64,000 bases of DNA, taken from contig NZ_CAESCH010000001.1 in assembly GCF_903166545.1 (NCBI RefSeq), positions 810,001 to 874,000 on the forward strand. Reading direction: 5' to 3'. This stretch comes from Metabacillus schmidteae. GTDB taxonomy: Bacteria; Bacillota; Bacilli; Bacillales; Bacillaceae. Positions 27,320-35,895 of this stretch are shown piece after piece. The notes under the pieces were generated by a model that saw only the letters and a list, made by a program, of their open reading frames with translations, did no database searches and was not told where the DNA came from. Position numbers and translations under genes: made by a program. Every line of letters begins with the position of its first letter. The first letter of the stretch is position 1.

Positions 27320-28393
27320 CTAGTCATCTAATTCCATTCGTATATATTTTCTAGTATTTGGACCGTATATTCCGTCATCACCGAGAGCTGCGTACATAGA
27401 CTGGAATCTCCTTACAGCATCTTCTGTCTGAGGTCCGTAAATCCCATCAACAGTACCTGGATTAAAGTTAATTTGTTTAAGGGCTCTTTGCAGCTGTCTT
27501 ACTGATTCTCCTTGATCTCCACGTCTTAAAACTCCATTTGGCAGAGGGAAGTCTGGGGCTGATACTCGTTGCTGATTCACTTGCTGCAATTTTGATAAGG
27601 TGACTGAACCAACTAAACCATCTACTGCTAAGTTATAGTTTCTTTGGAACCTCATAACGGCATTTTCTGTTTCTTCTCCAAACACACCATCTGCACCATA
27701 GCGAGGTAATCTGTAGCCTGCTTTAATAAGTTGATTTTGAATATCCCGAACGAAAGGTCCTGAAGCACCTTCTCCAATTGGTAATTTCACAGAAGTTCCT
27801 TTTGTAACCCGTTTTGGTGCGGGGGCTGTTTGTGGTCTAGCACTTGGTTGACTAGGTGGACTTGCACCATCAAAGTTCCGAAGCGCTTCGGCGACATCAT
27901 CAATGAACATTGACCAGCAAATCCCGTTTGTTCTCAGGATGCCGATTGGATCTGTTCTTCTTGAAGGATCAAGAGTAGCATGAGCGACAATATCATCGTT
28001 AGGGTTAAGATTAAATCTGTCACATAAATACGCATGATACCAAACGTATCTGTCATAAGCAGCATCAAAATCTATTCTGCCGCCGTGACATAATTCTACC
28101 CCGATAGCAGCACTGTTTGCATTTGCCCCGTAAAGTCTGTTATCTGCTGTAACATTGGAGCGGACATGGTAGGCTATTTCATTTAAGGGGATTATTTCTA
28201 AAATATATTTATCATCAATAAAAGTGTGAGCAGATGCTGATGGTTGTTGTCTATCAAAATAATTACGATTTCCATAAGCTGTAGATCCCGGGTTTCCAGT
28301 GTCATGACTTACAATGAATCGTACGTTACTTATTCGTTGTCCTGGACGGGAATTTCCGGTACGAATATAATCTTGTGTAATTTCATAAGCCAT
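27320..28393 (-). CDS. N-acetylmuramoyl-L-alanine amidase with two peptidoglycan-binding domains
   Basis: 357 residues. Residues about 20-165 are an Amidase_2 domain: IVSHDTGNPGS (zinc His), SASAHTFIDDKY, then VAHATLDPSRRTDPIG near 137-152 (second zinc His and catalytic region). A Pro/Ala linker (about 176-195) leads to two PG_binding_1 repeats, each with a DGxFG/DGIYG and a VxRFQ signature (near 235 and 330). No signal peptide, as in phage-type lysins or spore-stage amidases (XlyA, CwlA, CwlH). Its promoter region holds the DnaA-box cluster. Confidence 0.88.
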   Translation of the reverse strand: MAYEITQDYIRTGNSRPGQRISNVRFIVSHDTGNPGSTAYGNRNYFDRQQPSASAHTFIDDKYILEIIPLNEIAYHVRSNVTADNRLYGANANSAAIGVELCHGGRIDFDAAYDRYVWYHAYLCDRFNLNPNDDIVAHATLDPSRRTDPIGILRTNGICWSMFIDDVAEALRNFDGASPPSQPSARPQTAPAPKRVTKGTSVKLPIGEGASGPFVRDIQNQLIKAGYRLPRYGADGVFGEETENAVMRFQRNYNLAVDGLVGSVTLSKLQQVNQQRVSAPDFPLPNGVLRRGDQGESVRQLQRALKQINFNPGTVDGIYGPQTEDAVRRFQSMYAALGDDGIYGPNTRKYIRMELDD

Positions 28394-28476
28394 CTATGTT
28401 AACACCCCTGTCTATTTTTAATACAAAGTAATACACTGTATTATATGTTTTTTTTATGGAATGTTGACCTAGAAAG

Positions 28477-28625
28477 TTATCAACAGCTTCCACACTATAC
28501 ACAGGGGAGAGATTTAATATAACTATCGCGGTTGTGGATAATATAATCCTTATTTTAGAGATACTAACAGGTATATCCACATTATCCACAATTTTATCGT
28601 TGAATTATCCACATACTTATCAACA
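28477..28625. promoter_or_regulatory. Cluster of DnaA boxes
   Basis: Sites like the consensus TTATCCACA: TTATCAACA at 28477-28485, TGTGGATAA (reverse, perfect) at 28533-28541, ATATCCACA at 28573-28581, TTATCCACA (perfect) at 28582-28590, TTATCCACA (perfect) at 28605-28613 and TTATCAACA at 28617-28625. Perfect 9-mers are not expected three times in 150 bp by chance. No dnaA or dnaN is nearby, so this is more likely a DnaA-binding cluster than oriC. It could titrate DnaA or make the amidase or yfhD respond to replication. Confidence 0.75.
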
Positions 28626-28629
28626 AAAA

Positions 28630-28661
28630 ATAAGGAAGTGGAGTTGTCCACTTCCTTTCTT
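28630..28661 (-). terminator. Terminator of yfhD
   Basis: GGAAGTGGA and TCCACTTCC arms, with a T-rich tail on the minus strand. Confidence 0.8.
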
Positions 28662-28662
28662 C

Positions 28663-28863
28663 CTATAAATTGCTATTACGGTTTGTGCTTTGTCGTTGAT
28701 TAGCAGCATTTGCTCTAGCTTGAGCCTCTAAATCAGCTTGATCTGCTAATTCTCTTGAGAATTCCTCATCCACACCGTCTCTTTTTAAGTTCTTAGGTGT
28801 TTGTGGAAGAGTTGTTGAGTTCGTATCACGTGCTTTATGGTTATGTTGATGTCCTCTGCCCAT
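28663..28863 (-). CDS. yfhD: YfhD family small protein
   Basis: 66 residues from ATG 28863 (AAGGGGG nine bases upstream; a longer frame has no site). MGRGHQHNHKARD at the start and KRDGVDEEFSRELAD in the middle are typical of YfhD, a small hydrophilic protein found in spore-forming bacilli, thought to be sporulation-linked. Position next to yfhE matches B. subtilis. Confidence 0.85.
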   Translation of the reverse strand: MGRGHQHNHKARDTNSTTLPQTPKNLKRDGVDEEFSRELADQADLEAQARANAANQRQSTNRNSNL

Positions 28864-28940
28864 GAAAAAAGCCCCCTTAAAGATATTGAACTTCAAGTTC
28901 AATATTAGGATGGCTTATTTCTAGTATTTCATGTTGGAAG

Positions 28941-29072
28941 TTAGTGTCTATTATTACTTATGTATCCACCAGCACGATCAGCATTTTTGAATTCTCTAGA
29001 ATATGTTACTTCCTGCATACTGGAAAGTGTACTTTTTGATTTATCTTTTCTTTTCTTATCTGCTGCCATCAT
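28941..29072 (-). CDS. yfhE: YfhE family small protein
   Basis: 43 residues, MMAADKKRKDKSKSTLSSMQ..., then VTYSREFKNADRAGGY, the YfhE hallmark. GGAAGGA precedes the ATG pair. Very basic N terminus. Function unknown; it is the conserved neighbour of yfhD. Confidence 0.85.
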   Translation of the reverse strand: MMAADKKRKDKSKSTLSSMQEVTYSREFKNADRAGGYISNNRH

Positions 29073-29331
29073 GATCATCCTTCCAAAATATAGTATTCAG
29101 GAATTAGTTTTGACAAGAGGGGAGGGATTCATACAAATGGGTGTGAATTTCATTAAATAATGTAGTGAAAGGGTAAAACAGCAGAATCGAAGATAAAACA
29201 ATAGGAATCGTAGATAAATATTCAAGAATCCGGGTAACTCTCTAAAGGAATTGCAGGTAAACCACATGAATCTCGATAAACCTATATCGCCCAAATAAAA
29301 AAGGAGGGATTCAACAGAATCCCTCCTAATT

Positions 29332-29889
29332 TTAAGCCTCTTTCAGCTGCTGATCATCAACTTCATCGGCATTATGGTATTTATAAATTGTATATTGGTC
29401 TCTAGTAATTTCAAACAAATTAAAGATGTCTTCGCCATTGTTAATTTGTTCTAGTAAATGTGCTCTTGTTTCGTTTGCATTCATAACATATGGTAGTTTT
29501 TCAGCTGCTTTTGTTGAACGAACATTTTGCTTACGAATTCGTAAAAAGATGGTTTCGATATCTAATTCATAGAATAGTTCATTGAAGAAAGCATCTTTTG
29601 CCAGCTTATTATAGCCTTTGCCGTGATACGGTTTGCCAATCCAGGTGCCTAGAAAGCCGGCTTTGTCCTGGATATCAAACAAACTGATTGTACCGATTGG
29701 AGATCCCCATTCATCTAAAATGGTACGTGAAATTAATTCACCTCGTTCTTCAGCCTCAATCGTTTGTTTCGTTAGGAATAAATATTCTTCAAAAGAATTT
29801 GCTTTATGGCGCACAAATGGGAAGACATCAGGGTGAACCATGTGTTCATAAAGTGCATGACTATCGTAAATATCACGTTTTTTTAGCAT
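29332..29889 (-). CDS. GNAT family N-acetyltransferase
   Basis: 185 residues from ATG 29889, which has GGAGGG six bases upstream; the frame is open further but runs into a structured leader. The RimJ-like GNAT pattern is seen: SRTILDEWGSPIGTISLFDI (strands 2-4), GTWIGKPYHGKGYNKLAKDAF (acetyl-CoA loop, a variant of the Q/RxxGxG/A motif) and IFLRIRKQNVRSTKAAEKL. Substrate unknown; relatives acetylate N-terminal or small-molecule amines. It is not in B. subtilis at this place: it and the amidohydrolase are inserted between yfhE and yfhF. Expression probably depends on the leader at 29890-30043. Confidence 0.8.
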   Translation of the reverse strand: MLKKRDIYDSHALYEHMVHPDVFPFVRHKANSFEEYLFLTKQTIEAEERGELISRTILDEWGSPIGTISLFDIQDKAGFLGTWIGKPYHGKGYNKLAKDAFFNELFYELDIETIFLRIRKQNVRSTKAAEKLPYVMNANETRAHLLEQINNGEDIFNLFEITRDQYTIYKYHNADEVDDQQLKEA

Positions 29890-30043
29890 CTGGATCCCTC
29901 CAACCTGAGGGCAGACTCCACGTGATATGTCGTCTCCACCCTCGAAATTTTTTATGTTAACTTTACCTTCAAAAAATTTCGGGGTGGGAATCGAACCCAC
30001 TAGAACCAGTAAAGCTGGTGGCGCACCATTTGCCTTCCCATTA
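29890..30043 (-). promoter_or_regulatory. tRNA-like leader with switching helices before the GNAT gene
   Basis: On the minus strand a tRNA-like fold is visible: D-arm-like GGC...GCC with GG in the loop, a shortened anticodon-like arm (CCAG...CTGG around CTTTA) and a perfect T-arm GTGGG-TTCGATT-CCCAC (29984-30000). Then come three helices that share strands: H1, CCACCCCGAAATTTTTT (29971-29987) with 29937-29954, 17 pairs and one bulged A; H2, GAGGG...GTCT-G-CCCTC (29907-29943); H3, CCCTC with GAGGG of the ribosome binding site (29896-29911). H1 blocks H2, and H2 blocks H3, so H1 should turn translation off. No T-box consensus is present. Confidence 0.6.
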
Positions 30044-30304
30044 CTAGATTAAATTGTCTTTTTAAGTACTACTTCCATGAAGTATCATACGGTATTTTAA
30101 ATGAAAAAGATACTCCTTTTTTGTCGAATTCAAAAATATTTTTTTTATCGTAAAATAGTTGTTGGTTTAGCGGACTTTCTGTTCGCCTGGTAAATTATTC
30201 TGTTAGAAAAACATACTAAAATACAAGGTTTTAGTACGTTAAATCAAAAGAGTTTTAAAGAAGTTTAACGAAAGACAAAGTGATAGTAAAATAATATTTT
30301 TTTG

Positions 30305-31429
30305 TCACTTTCTATACACGATATCACCGTTAATCATGGTTAATTCAGGCTTGGCTAGATAGTGGAAAGGATGGTAATTCCATATCACAAGATCGGCATC
30401 CTTACCGACTTCGATACTACCAACTCTTTCATCAATTCTCAGATTACGTGCGGCTGTAATTGTGATTCCTTCCAAAGCTTTTTGTTCGTCAAAGCCTTCT
30501 CTCACTGCTAGAGATGCACATAGATTTAAGTATTGAATCGGAGTGTAAGGATGGTCGGTAGTGATAGAGACTTCGACACCTCTCTCAGAAAGGGCCTGGT
30601 AGGTTTCCCATGTTTTATTCTTTAATTCAATCTTTGATCTGCGGGTTAATGTTGGTCCAACACATACTTTGGCTTGTTTCCCTATTAATTCATCTGCAAT
30701 AAGATGTCCCTCTGTGCAATGCTCAATTCGATAGTCTAAGCTGAATTCCTCTGCCAATCGAATTGCACTCATAATATCATCTGCTCTGTGGGCATGGATT
30801 CGTACCGGAATTTCCCGCTTCAGTGCTTTTTTAATAGGAATTGAACGAAAATCCTCTTTATCATCAGAATACTTTGCCTGGTAAAACGCCTCTCTCAGCA
30901 TTCCCATTATGCCCATTCTAGTAATGGATTCCTTATTACCATGACTATGCATCCGTTTAGGATTTTCTCCAAGAGCTATTTTAAGTCCTGCGGTTTCCTG
31001 CAGTATCATCTTTGAAACATTAATACCATATGTCTTAATAACAGAAGTGGTTCCTCCGATTACATTTGCACTTCCAGGCATCACATGTGCGGTTGTAATT
31101 CCATATTTAATAGCATCTTTAAATGCCGGGTCCAGAGGATGGACACCATCTAGTGCCCGGATGTGTGGGGTAATGGGCTCGATTGTTTCATTTGCATCAT
31201 TGCCTGCCCAGCCAGTTCCTTCATCATAGAGACCTAAGTGTGTGTGAACATCAATAAAGCCGGGGAATAGGTATTTATCTTTACATATAATTATTTCTGT
31301 TGATTCAATTGGCTCTAAATTTTTTCCGATTGTTTTAATTTTCCCGTTTTCAACAAGAACATCTGTCTCATAAATAGGAGGAGAGGTTATAGGATAAACG
31401 GTTGCTTGTTTAAAAAGTGTTGATTTCAT
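30305..31429 (-). CDS. Amidohydrolase family protein (imidazolonepropionase-like)
   Basis: 374 residues. Metal and catalytic motifs of the amidohydrolase superfamily: DVHTHLG near 60-66 (two His), RIHAHRADD near 212 (His pair), IEHCTEG near 236 (His) and TTDHPYTP near 291 (Asp). The N- and C-terminal beta-sandwich parts include VGSIEVGKDADLVIW. Members hydrolyse cyclic amides, dipeptides or related C-N bonds; the substrate is unknown. Co-directional with the GNAT gene but more than 400 bases away, so probably a separate transcript. Confidence 0.82.
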   Translation of the reverse strand: MKSTLFKQATVYPITSPPIYETDVLVENGKIKTIGKNLEPIESTEIIICKDKYLFPGFIDVHTHLGLYDEGTGWAGNDANETIEPITPHIRALDGVHPLDPAFKDAIKYGITTAHVMPGSANVIGGTTSVIKTYGINVSKMILQETAGLKIALGENPKRMHSHGNKESITRMGIMGMLREAFYQAKYSDDKEDFRSIPIKKALKREIPVRIHAHRADDIMSAIRLAEEFSLDYRIEHCTEGHLIADELIGKQAKVCVGPTLTRRSKIELKNKTWETYQALSERGVEVSITTDHPYTPIQYLNLCASLAVREGFDEQKALEGITITAARNLRIDERVGSIEVGKDADLVIWNYHPFHYLAKPELTMINGDIVYRK

Positions 31430-31474
31430 CCTTCAATACTCCTTATTTTTTACTTTTAAAGATTTTTCATAATT

Positions 31475-32374
31475 TTAAGATGGTGTTAAAATATCTTGTA
31501 AAGTTTTATCCAGATGTGGATAAGTAAATGTGAAACCATCTTCCAAAGCTTTTTCAGGTAGTACCTTTTGTCCTTCAAGAATTAGCAGGCTCATCTCACC
31601 TAAAACCAATTTTAATGCAAAGGAAGGTGCCGGAAGCCAATGTGGCCGGTGGAGTACCTTTCCGATTGTTTTCCCGAATTCGTTCATTGTAACGGGATTT
31701 GGTGAAACCGCATTGACCGGTCCTGAAATGTTGGAATATATTATATGCTCAATCAGGCGAATGAGATCCATCACATGAATCCATGAAACCCATTGTTGAC
31801 CGGATCCAAGACTTCCACCTGCAAACAGTTTGTACGGCAACACTATCTTGGATAATGCCCCTTGTTCACCCAACACAATCCCGAATCGAGTGAAAACAGT
31901 CCGAACATTAAGCTCCTGTACCTTGCTTGCTTCCTTTTCCCATACATCAACTGTTTTTGCTAAAAAATCAGACCCAATTTCAGTTGACTGTTCTGTAAAA
32001 GTTCCTGTTTCAGATGTCCCGTAAATACCGATTGCACTTGCATTAATGAATACTTTAGGTTTTTGGCTTAAAGATTGAATGATCTTATAGATCGCTTTTG
32101 TTGACTCAACTCTGCTTTCGAAAATTTGTTTTTTCGCTTCTTCAGTCCAGCGGTCATTAATTGATTTTCCAGCTAAATTGATAATGACATCAATACCCTC
32201 AAGAGATCTGGCAGGATCAGAAGTTTCTGTAAGCCATTGTAAAAAGTGTAAGTTCTTTTCAGAAGAAGTTTTTTTGCTACGTGTTAAAATATATACATCA
32301 TGACCTTTTGTTAGTAAATATTGTGATAAATGGTTACCAATAAAACCGGTACCGCCTGAGATGACAATTTTCAA
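31475..32374 (-). CDS. yfhF: TIGR01777 family epimerase-like protein, YfhF
   Basis: 299 residues. Start TTG 32374 with AAGGATG nine bases upstream. The N-terminal NAD(P)-binding motif is ISGGTGFIGNHL (about 4-15), with the family stretches NLAGKSINDRW near 70, SAIGIYG near 114 and PNPVTMNEFGK near 225. A C-terminal DUF1731 part has LPAPSFALKLVLGEMSLLILEGQKVLP (landmark, start and end only). An extended SDR without an assigned substrate. Upstream neighbour of recX, as in B. subtilis, but divergent from it. Confidence 0.88.
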   Translation of the reverse strand: MKIVISGGTGFIGNHLSQYLLTKGHDVYILTRSKKTSSEKNLHFLQWLTETSDPARSLEGIDVIINLAGKSINDRWTEEAKKQIFESRVESTKAIYKIIQSLSQKPKVFINASAIGIYGTSETGTFTEQSTEIGSDFLAKTVDVWEKEASKVQELNVRTVFTRFGIVLGEQGALSKIVLPYKLFAGGSLGSGQQWVSWIHVMDLIRLIEHIIYSNISGPVNAVSPNPVTMNEFGKTIGKVLHRPHWLPAPSFALKLVLGEMSLLILEGQKVLPEKALEDGFTFTYPHLDKTLQDILTPS

Positions 32375-32507
32375 TACAAACACATCCTTGTTTTGTATAA
32401 TTTCTTATCTCATTAATACCCTATCTTTTGGAAATATCCTCTTTTGAATGTGTTATGTTTATAAAATATAAAATTTTTACTTGTTAATTTTTAGAGATGA
32501 ATAATTG

Positions 32508-32634
32508 GTTGATTGGAGCGGAAGGTGCGAGACTCCTGTGGGAACAGCGGGGCAGGTGAGATCCCACAGGCGCATGCGCCGAGGAAGCTCACCGTCCGCC
32601 CACGGAAAGCGAGCATCCTGGAGCTCCAATCAAC
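32508..32634. repeat. Dispersed palindromic repeat, family R1, copy 1
   Basis: Ends GTTGATTGGAGCGG and GGAGCTCCAATCAAC; inner blocks GCGAGACTCCTGTGGGA and GGAAAGCGAGCATCC. The inverted copy is at 50226-50353. It lies between the divergent genes yfhF and recX. Confidence 0.85.
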
Positions 32635-32710
32635 CCTATTAAGCAGGTATATTATTACATAGCAACAAGTTTGTAAAAACAGACAAAAAAAGAAGTAGGT
32701 GAAAACAAGA

Positions 32711-33514
32711 ATGGCAATCATAACAAAAATTACAACCCAAAAGCAGTCAATAGAACGTTTCAATATATATCTAGATGATGGCCAGGGGGAAAAATATGCG
32801 TTTAGTGTTGATCAAGATATTCTTATCAAATACAACCTCCAAAAAGGTAAAGAAATTGATGAACTTGATATCCAGGAGCTCCAATATGGTGATCTTAGTA
32901 AAAAAGCTTATAATAAAGCTTTGGAGTTCTTAAGTTATCGTATGCGTTCAATAAAAGAAGTAGCTGAACATTTAGCAAAAAAGGAATTTACTGATACCAT
33001 TATTCAGGATGTTATCTACAAGCTAAAAGAATACAACTATGTTGATGACCTGGAATTCGCTACTGCATATGTTCGGACCCAAAAACAAACAAATGGAAAA
33101 GGGCCCAGCGTCTTAAAAAGAGAGTTAATTGGAAAGGGCATTAATCCGGATTTTATCGAGCAGGCACTGTTAGAGTATAACGATGATGACCAGCTCCAAG
33201 AGGCTACCCGGCATGCAGAAAAGTTGTTAAAAAAGAATAACAAGATCTCCACAGTCCAACTTAAACAAAAAATTGAACAGCATCTTATGAGGAAGGGTTT
33301 TCCTTATGATATTATTTCTAAAGTACTTGATGAGGTTCAATACGAACAAGACGAATCAGAAGAATGGACAGCCCTTGTTAAGCATGCTGAAAAAGCTCAA
33401 AGAAAATACCAAAACGAAGATTCTTATCAATATCAAGTAAAAATGAAACAATTTCTATATAGAAAAGGATTTTCTATTGAATTAATTGAGAAGTTTTTGG
33501 ATGAACAAGAATAA
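32711..33514 (+). CDS. recX: Regulatory protein RecX
   Basis: 267 residues from ATG 32711 (AGTAGGTG upstream). Three-helix RecX repeats are visible: ALEFLSYRMRSIKEVAEHL, then VIYKLKEYNYVDDLEFATAYVRTQ and KRELIGKGINPDFIEQAL, with further repeats to the C terminus. RecX modulates RecA filaments in recombination and SOS. Longer than E. coli RecX because of the extra repeats usual in Bacilli (B. subtilis 264). Confidence 0.92.
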   Translation: MAIITKITTQKQSIERFNIYLDDGQGEKYAFSVDQDILIKYNLQKGKEIDELDIQELQYGDLSKKAYNKALEFLSYRMRSIKEVAEHLAKKEFTDTIIQDVIYKLKEYNYVDDLEFATAYVRTQKQTNGKGPSVLKRELIGKGINPDFIEQALLEYNDDDQLQEATRHAEKLLKKNNKISTVQLKQKIEQHLMRKGFPYDIISKVLDEVQYEQDESEEWTALVKHAEKAQRKYQNEDSYQYQVKMKQFLYRKGFSIELIEKFLDEQE

Positions 33515-33526
33515 GGGGGATATCAC

Positions 33527-33853
33527 ATGGAAACAAAGCGGTATAGTGAAATGACAGAATATGAACTAAAAAATGAAATCGCAGGACTTAAGGAAAAAGC
33601 GAGAAAAGCAGAACAGTTGGGGATAATAAATGAATTCGCAGTTTTAGAAAGAAAAATTACAATGGCGAAATCCTATTTGTTGGATCCTAATGATTATAAA
33701 CCTGAGAAAGTATATGAAATTGATGGAGCACCAGGTGAGTCATTTAAAATTAACTATATGAATGGCATCTTTGCGTGGGGATATCGTATGTCAACACCTA
33801 ATCATGAGGAAGCATTACCGATATCTATGTTAATCAAAAAGGTGGCTCAATAG
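33527..33853 (+). CDS. yfhH: YfhH family protein
   Basis: 108 residues following recX by 12 bases, with GGGGGATATC as binding site. N-terminal helical hairpin (YELKNEIAGLKEKARKAEQLG) and a C-terminal SH3-like barrel (YEIDGAPGESFKINYMNG, FAWGYR). Conserved recX partner in bacilli; function unknown. Confidence 0.9.
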   Translation: METKRYSEMTEYELKNEIAGLKEKARKAEQLGIINEFAVLERKITMAKSYLLDPNDYKPEKVYEIDGAPGESFKINYMNGIFAWGYRMSTPNHEEALPISMLIKKVAQ

Positions 33854-33870
33854 AGAGCTATTGAGCCACC
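33841..33870. terminator. Perfect hairpin at the yfhH stop codon
   Basis: GGTGGCTCAATAG and CTATTGAGCCACC, 13 pairs around AGAG. The T run is poor; it separates convergent genes. Confidence 0.65.
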
Positions 33871-33878
33871 CTAAGTTG

Positions 33879-34040
33879 TTACGATTGCTTTCTAACTTGT
33901 CTTTTTAAAATGATGAGGTCTTGGGATTGTTGTGTTTGCCCGTTTACTTGAGCATGTGCATGCTTTGGATTAGCCCAAGGCTGATTGAATGGATTTGAGT
34001 ACATATTGTCGTAAAATTTTTTATGACTGTGTGAACCCAT
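33879..34040 (-). CDS. YpzG family small protein
   Basis: 53 residues, MGSHSHKKFYDNMYSNPF..., then PWANPKHAHAQVNGQTQ, the YpzG signature. GGAGGTG precedes the ATG. Small basic proteins of this family occur in spore formers; role unknown. Together with sspK it forms a minus-strand pair. Confidence 0.8.
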   Translation of the reverse strand: MGSHSHKKFYDNMYSNPFNQPWANPKHAHAQVNGQTQQSQDLIILKRQVRKQS

Positions 34041-34074
34041 TTTTTAAGCACCTCCACAAGTTTGTAAACGCGTT

Positions 34075-34242
34075 TTAAGAGTAAGGATTTTCACGTTGAC
34101 CAGATGCCCTCATCCGCTCCTGCGGGTGAGAATTAATTGTCCCATTTGCTCTTTTTGAAGCAAATTCATCTTTAGCTCTTGGTTCGCCTTCAAACTTGTT
34201 GTTGCTCATATTTGGAAATCCTGATGCTTTGTTACGCAACAC
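34075..34242 (-). CDS. sspK: Small acid-soluble spore protein K
   Basis: 55 residues from GTG 34242, behind GGAGGGG. The sequence RNKASGFPN, then [20 protein letters not shown] and [12 protein letters not shown], matches SspK. It is made in the forespore, where such proteins join the spore core. A few extra residues (RENPYS) extend the C terminus. Confidence 0.92.
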   Translation of the reverse strand: MLRNKASGFPNMSNNKFEGEPRAKDEFASKRANGTINSHPQERMRASGQRENPYS

Positions 34243-34350
34243 AATCCCCTCCAAATCATCATTTATTAGCTTCATTAAATGAAGCGTACTTATAGTATGG
34301 TTGCTATTGAGTGAAATATAAGTAGAGAATCCTGCCTAGAGGTGAGAATA

Positions 34351-34620
34351 ATGGAAGATTATTTTGAACGATTAACAAATGAGCTGCTTAGTAAAAATAA
34401 CAGTTTATCCTATGCCCAAGCCCGAACATGGGTAGAACTGCTTTGGGAAGACTTTGAATCAACCCAGGCGAAAACAGGGAATACGTATCAAGGAAAAGAA
34501 GTAACAGAGACAGTTGTAAGGCAATTAATAACCCATTATGGAGACAAATTGCATGATTTTATTGCAACGAATCCGAAGTATCGTGACTTGCTAAATAAGG
34601 ATGACTATTTAAAACACTAA
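34351..34620 (+). CDS. yfhJ: YfhJ family protein (WVELL domain)
   Basis: 89 residues from ATG 34351 with GAGGTG upstream. The family core YAQARTWVELLWEDFESTQAK is present (landmark WVELL), then VRQLITHYG. Helical, function unknown; conserved position after sspK. Confidence 0.88.
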   Translation: MEDYFERLTNELLSKNNSLSYAQARTWVELLWEDFESTQAKTGNTYQGKEVTETVVRQLITHYGDKLHDFIATNPKYRDLLNKDDYLKH

Positions 34621-34623
34621 AAC

Positions 34624-34662
34624 AAAGAGGATGACTTCTTCTCAAAAGTCATCCTCTTTCAT
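34624..34662. terminator. Terminator between yfhJ and yfhP
   Basis: AGAGGATGACTT and AAGTCATCCTCTTT arms between convergent genes. Confidence 0.8.
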
Positions 34663-34665
34663 ATT

Positions 34666-35646
34666 TTATTCCGGAATAAGCTCAAGTTTCTTACGCAGCT
34701 TTTCTTCACTAAAAATCCAGCCTGTATAAGAGCTGACAATATTTAAGTCCGTGTCCAATTGGACAATGGCGACAAAAGGATAATACCCTTTACTTCGATA
34801 ACGAAGGTCAATAAACCGAACCTCATAATGATCACTGAATTCATCAACTTCCCAGCGATAAACCGGAGAAAAAGATAAAAAGGCTGATATATTGTCATCT
34901 TCTTCTGCAGCCCTAATGACATCTGTCTGTGGAACAGGAACACGCTCAAACTCATCTAAAAGAATAATCTCCTCGTTAACAGAACGGGCCACATGAAAGG
35001 TTTTGTCAGTCATAATGGCAAGATGCCAATGGCGAAATCTCATGGTTGGCGAAATAATCACCTGCTCAATATCAGGGATGATTTTGTGTAAACGTCTGAC
35101 GATATTTCTTTTCATAGCAAAGCGAATAAGGTAATAGCCAATCAAAATGATATAAATGCCTATAAATGTGTATCCTGGATGAGCGCCGAATATCCAAATG
35201 GCAATTCCGATAATATGCATGAAAAAGATAAAAGGATCAAATGTATTGATTATTCCTAAGGCGATCCACTTTTTTGTGAACGGCCGTAACGCCTGCGTGC
35301 CATACGCGTTAAAAATATCTACAAATACATGAAGAACAATGGCTAGCAATGTCCAAAGGTAAAGATGAAGAAGATTGCTTTCAGGGATAAAAATGGTCAG
35401 CATCCCTGTAATTAAAAACGACCATATAATAATAGCCGGGATCGAATGAGTAATCCCTCTATGATTTCGTATATATTTTGCATTATTTCTTAGCTTTAAA
35501 ATAGTATCAAGATCAGGGGCTTGTGAACCGATAATTGTGCCAAACATTACAGCCGTTGCTGTGGGAGTATCAATGCCAACAACCGGATCGAGTGTTGCTA
35601 ACCCGCCTAGAGCAATGCCCATGACCACATGTGTTCCAGTATCCAA
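34666..35646 (-). CDS. yfhP: Membrane-bound metal-dependent hydrolase, YfhP
   Basis: 326 residues. The YdjM/LexA-regulated hydrolase-like N-terminal domain has MDTGTHVVMGIALGG, QAPDLDTI, RNHRGITHS (His and Asp metal ligands) and HVFVDIFNAYGTQ, with four to five membrane segments to about residue 185. The C-terminal 140 residues are cytosolic. In B. subtilis YfhP is reported to repress neighbouring genes. AGGAGGT before the ATG. Confidence 0.88.
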   Translation of the reverse strand: MDTGTHVVMGIALGGLATLDPVVGIDTPTATAVMFGTIIGSQAPDLDTILKLRNNAKYIRNHRGITHSIPAIIIWSFLITGMLTIFIPESNLLHLYLWTLLAIVLHVFVDIFNAYGTQALRPFTKKWIALGIINTFDPFIFFMHIIGIAIWIFGAHPGYTFIGIYIILIGYYLIRFAMKRNIVRRLHKIIPDIEQVIISPTMRFRHWHLAIMTDKTFHVARSVNEEIILLDEFERVPVPQTDVIRAAEEDDNISAFLSFSPVYRWEVDEFSDHYEVRFIDLRYRSKGYYPFVAIVQLDTDLNIVSSYTGWIFSEEKLRKKLELIPE

Positions 35647-35895
35647 TGAATGTACCTCCTTGTTTTATAACATCGAGGATGTAAGGTGTGATAATATAAG
35701 CTTGTTTGAATTGTTCTTAAAGATAATCTAAGTTCCATGAAAATATATGATGTAATAATGTCCAATGTGAACATTTATGTTCATTTTTAAACATCAAGTC
35801 TTTATCTGTAATTGAACTTGTACTATTTTTAAAAGCGGCTTACTCCTATATTTTCCCGATTATAAAGTAATTTAACATCCGGAGGAAAAAAATAA

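Noticed and set aside
28477..28625. Chromosomal origin of replication
   Set aside because: DnaA boxes are present but dnaA, dnaN and a clear AT-rich unwinding element with DnaA-trio are not; rRNA and yfh/yga synteny place this away from oriC.
29890..30043. T-box riboswitch before the GNAT gene
   Set aside because: GAGGGTGG resembles part of the T-box, but the rest of the consensus (AGGGTGGNACCGCG), a specifier stem and a terminator are absent.
29977..30043. A functional tRNA gene on the minus strand
   Set aside because: The anticodon arm is four bases short and the acceptor stem has at least two mismatches; no CCA follows. Kept only as tRNA-like.
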